Shown here piece by piece: positions 62,463-64,000 of a stretch of DNA of 64,000 nucleotides (the stretch's first letter is position 1; each line of letters starts with the position of its first letter). The translations under genes were made by a program, and so were the position numbers. The stretch is from JBEKIK01 sp963845975 (GTDB lineage: Bacteria > Planctomycetota > Planctomycetia > Pirellulales > Thermoguttaceae), in NCBI GenBank assembly GCA_963845975.1, contig CAWJUD010000002.1:124001-188000 (forward strand), read 5' to 3'. The notes beneath the pieces are model-generated. The model was not told the origin of the DNA. It ran no database searches and was given only the letters and a program-made list of their open reading frames with translations.

Positions 62463-63511
62463 AAATTATAGTTAAGAATGTAAAAGTTATTGCTTTTTTT
62501 AATAACAAAGGCGGTGTCGGTAAAACTACATTAGTTTACCATCTTGCATGGATGTATGCTAATCGAGGCAAACGGGTATTAGCCGTGGACCTCGATCCCC
62601 AGGCGAACCTTACAGCGGCATTTTTGGATGAGGATCACTTGGAGTCTCTCTGGCCAGATGAAGATACGCATAAAACAATATATGGAGCCGTCCAGCCATT
62701 ACAAAAAGTTGGAGATGTTAATCAACCATATTTGAAATTAATAGAAGATCGTTTGGCCTTGATCCCTGGCGATATGGCATTAACCAATTTTGAAGACGCA
62801 TTGTCCGATGCTTGGCCACAATGTTTAGCCGAAGATAATTATCGAGCTTTTTTAATCACATCGGCTTTTTGGCGTGTAATGCAAAAAGGGGCAGTAAGTC
62901 ATAATGCAGATATAATCCTTATAGACTTGGGACCAAATCTTGGAGCAACAAACAGGGCAGCATTGATCGCCTCGGATTTTATCGTTATCCCACTAGCACC
63001 TGATCTTTTTTCTCTTCAAGGCCTGCGAAACTTAGGTCCTATGCTATCTAAATGGCGCGGAGATTGGAATAGGCGTCTAACTTTGAACCCAGACGCTAAA
63101 TTACCACTGCCATCGGGAAATATAAGACCAATTGGATATATTGTTTTACAACATGCCATACGCGAAGATCGTACGGTTAAGTCCTATGAAAAATGGATCG
63201 CCAGAATTCCATCAGCCTACAGCAACTACGTCCTGGAAAATTCGGAAATAAATATTACATCGGTGACATCCGATCCAAACTGTCTAGCTCTATTGAAACA
63301 TTATCGAAGCCTGATGCCCATGGCCCATGAAGCGCGAAAACCAATTTTCTTTCTTAAGCCCGCCGATGGTGCTCTCGGTGCACATGCCTCTGCCGTAAAA
63401 AATGTCTATAAAGACTTTGAGAGTCTAGCTATAAATATTGCCGAACGGACTGAAATAGCATGGGAATATCACCCCGTCCAAAGAAATTTTCCTACTCTTA
63501 AAGATAATTAA
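62459..63511 (+). CDS. ParA/MinD-type ATPase without a ParB partner
   Basis: 350 residues. The deviant Walker A motif is 'FFNNKGGVGKTTLVYHLAWMYANRGKRVLAVDLDPQ', with switch I Asp in 'VDLDPQAN' and Walker B in 'ADIILIDLGPNLGATNRAALIASDFIVIPL'. AAGGAG lies before the ATG inside the upstream gene, so expression is coupled. The C-terminal 130 residues exceed the short ParA length. No ParB or centromere-like repeats follow; instead it is paired with the AlbA_2 protein. It may position or switch that partner rather than partition DNA. Confidence 0.88.
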   Translation: MKIIVKNVKVIAFFNNKGGVGKTTLVYHLAWMYANRGKRVLAVDLDPQANLTAAFLDEDHLESLWPDEDTHKTIYGAVQPLQKVGDVNQPYLKLIEDRLALIPGDMALTNFEDALSDAWPQCLAEDNYRAFLITSAFWRVMQKGAVSHNADIILIDLGPNLGATNRAALIASDFIVIPLAPDLFSLQGLRNLGPMLSKWRGDWNRRLTLNPDAKLPLPSGNIRPIGYIVLQHAIREDRTVKSYEKWIARIPSAYSNYVLENSEINITSVTSDPNCLALLKHYRSLMPMAHEARKPIFFLKPADGALGAHASAVKNVYKDFESLAINIAERTEIAWEYHPVQRNFPTLKDN

Positions 63512-63537
63512 ACATACACATCTCTTGAGATATTTAG

Positions 63538-64000
63538 ATGCCCCAATCCGTTTATTTATTCAAAGTCGCTCTTTCCGGTAGAAAAAGTATTTGGCGAAAG
63601 ATCGCCATTAAAGCCAACCAGACGCTCGACGATTTTCACGAAACCATCTACGATGCTTTCGATCGCGATGATAAGCATCTCTATTCTTTCTTCTTCCCCA
63701 AAAAAAGCGGCAAGATGAATCTACGGAAAATCTATAATGAAAGTGTTGAATATACCAGCCCACATATGTTTGAATGTGACGGAGAATTTGGTGAGGAAGG
63801 CCAGCTAAATGCGGCCGAGACCAAAATCAACGCCCTGAAGTGTAAAAAAGGGCAAGTGTTTTATTACCTTTTCGACTTTGGCGACGAATGGTGGCATGAA
63901 ATCACGGTCGAGGAGACCGAAGCCAAAGCAGAAAAAGGAAAATATCCCCGCGTTATGGAACAAAAAGGCAACTCGCCGCCACAATATATTTATGATGACG
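63538..64000 (+). CDS. pRiA4b ORF-3-like protein, N-terminal part
   Basis: At least 154 residues, cut by the window end. The frame is open from ATG 63538, 26 bp after the ParA-type stop. 'YLFKVALSGRKSIWRKI' and 'FDFGDEWWHEITVEE' followed by 'KYPRVMEQKGNSPPQ' match the plasmid pRiA4b ORF-3 family, found on plasmids and mobile elements. The function of the family is not established. Same orientation and composition as the two genes before it, so probably the same operon. Confidence 0.82.
   Translation, partial: MPQSVYLFKVALSGRKSIWRKIAIKANQTLDDFHETIYDAFDRDDKHLYSFFFPKKSGKMNLRKIYNESVEYTSPHMFECDGEFGEEGQLNAAETKINALKCKKGQVFYYLFDFGDEWWHEITVEETEAKAEKGKYPRVMEQKGNSPPQYIYDD

Overview
The window looks like chromosomal DNA of a planctomycete, most likely from the Pirellulales side. 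This is inferred from gene content, not from a marker gene. The supporting features are a PilM-led secretin operon without pilus ATPases, a BlaR1-type M56 protease with a SecD-like domain, the cmk-plsC-rpsA order, zinc-ribbon/TPR and SH3 proteins, and a dense load of short palindromic repeats. No rRNA, tRNA or CRISPR array was found. The last 2.8 kb is visibly more AT-rich.

Layout. 1-2036: end of pyruvate dehydrogenase E1 and all of E2. 2144-3588 (-): a small M50-like metalloprotease and a zinc-ribbon/TPR membrane protein. 4210-10413 (+): citramalate synthase, valyl-tRNA synthetase, a YbaK-type deacylase and a Nudix hydrolase. 10479-15421: superoxide dismutase-like protein (-), ndk (+), site-2-type protease (-), YihY/BrkB protein (+), polytopic membrane protein (-). 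15712-17356 (+): motA-motB. 17551-21582: an uncharacterised protein (-), glucuronate isomerase (+), ECF sigma factor (+). 21739-26123 (-): blaI plus a very large M56/SecD/EF-hand protein. 26585-37020 (-): PilM-PilN-like fusion, two single-span membrane proteins and a secretin. 37629-40962 (-): MacB-like ATPase, membrane-fusion protein and permease. 41200-44268 (+): a GH38-like protein. 44446-47662: a structured GC-rich stretch, a membrane-anchored protein and an IS4-type element. 47886-51201: FkbM-type methyltransferase (-), bacterioferritin-like protein (-), alpha/beta hydrolase (+), a VapBC-like toxin-antitoxin pair (+). 51238-54702 (+): cmk, plsC, rpsA. 55114-61227: S41 peptidase (+), SH3 protein (-), leucyl-tRNA synthetase (+). 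61263-64000 (+): a tight accessory operon of an AlbA_2/Schlafen-type protein, a ParA-type ATPase and a pRiA4b ORF-3-like protein that runs off the end.

Two properties dominate. First, at least ten protein genes, several of them essential, carry one or more frame breaks. Nearly all are repaired by one base in a short homopolymer, which points to uncorrected assembly errors; those genes are given here as full-length CDS with the break noted. Second, many unrelated families of short inverted repeats lie between genes and also inside coding sequences, often in frame: E2 linkers, leuS, the M56 protein and the GH38-like protein. The most interesting functional candidates are the M56-SecD-EF-hand sensor with its BlaI repressor, the PilM-PilN fusion operon, and the AlbA_2-ParA-pRiA4b operon.
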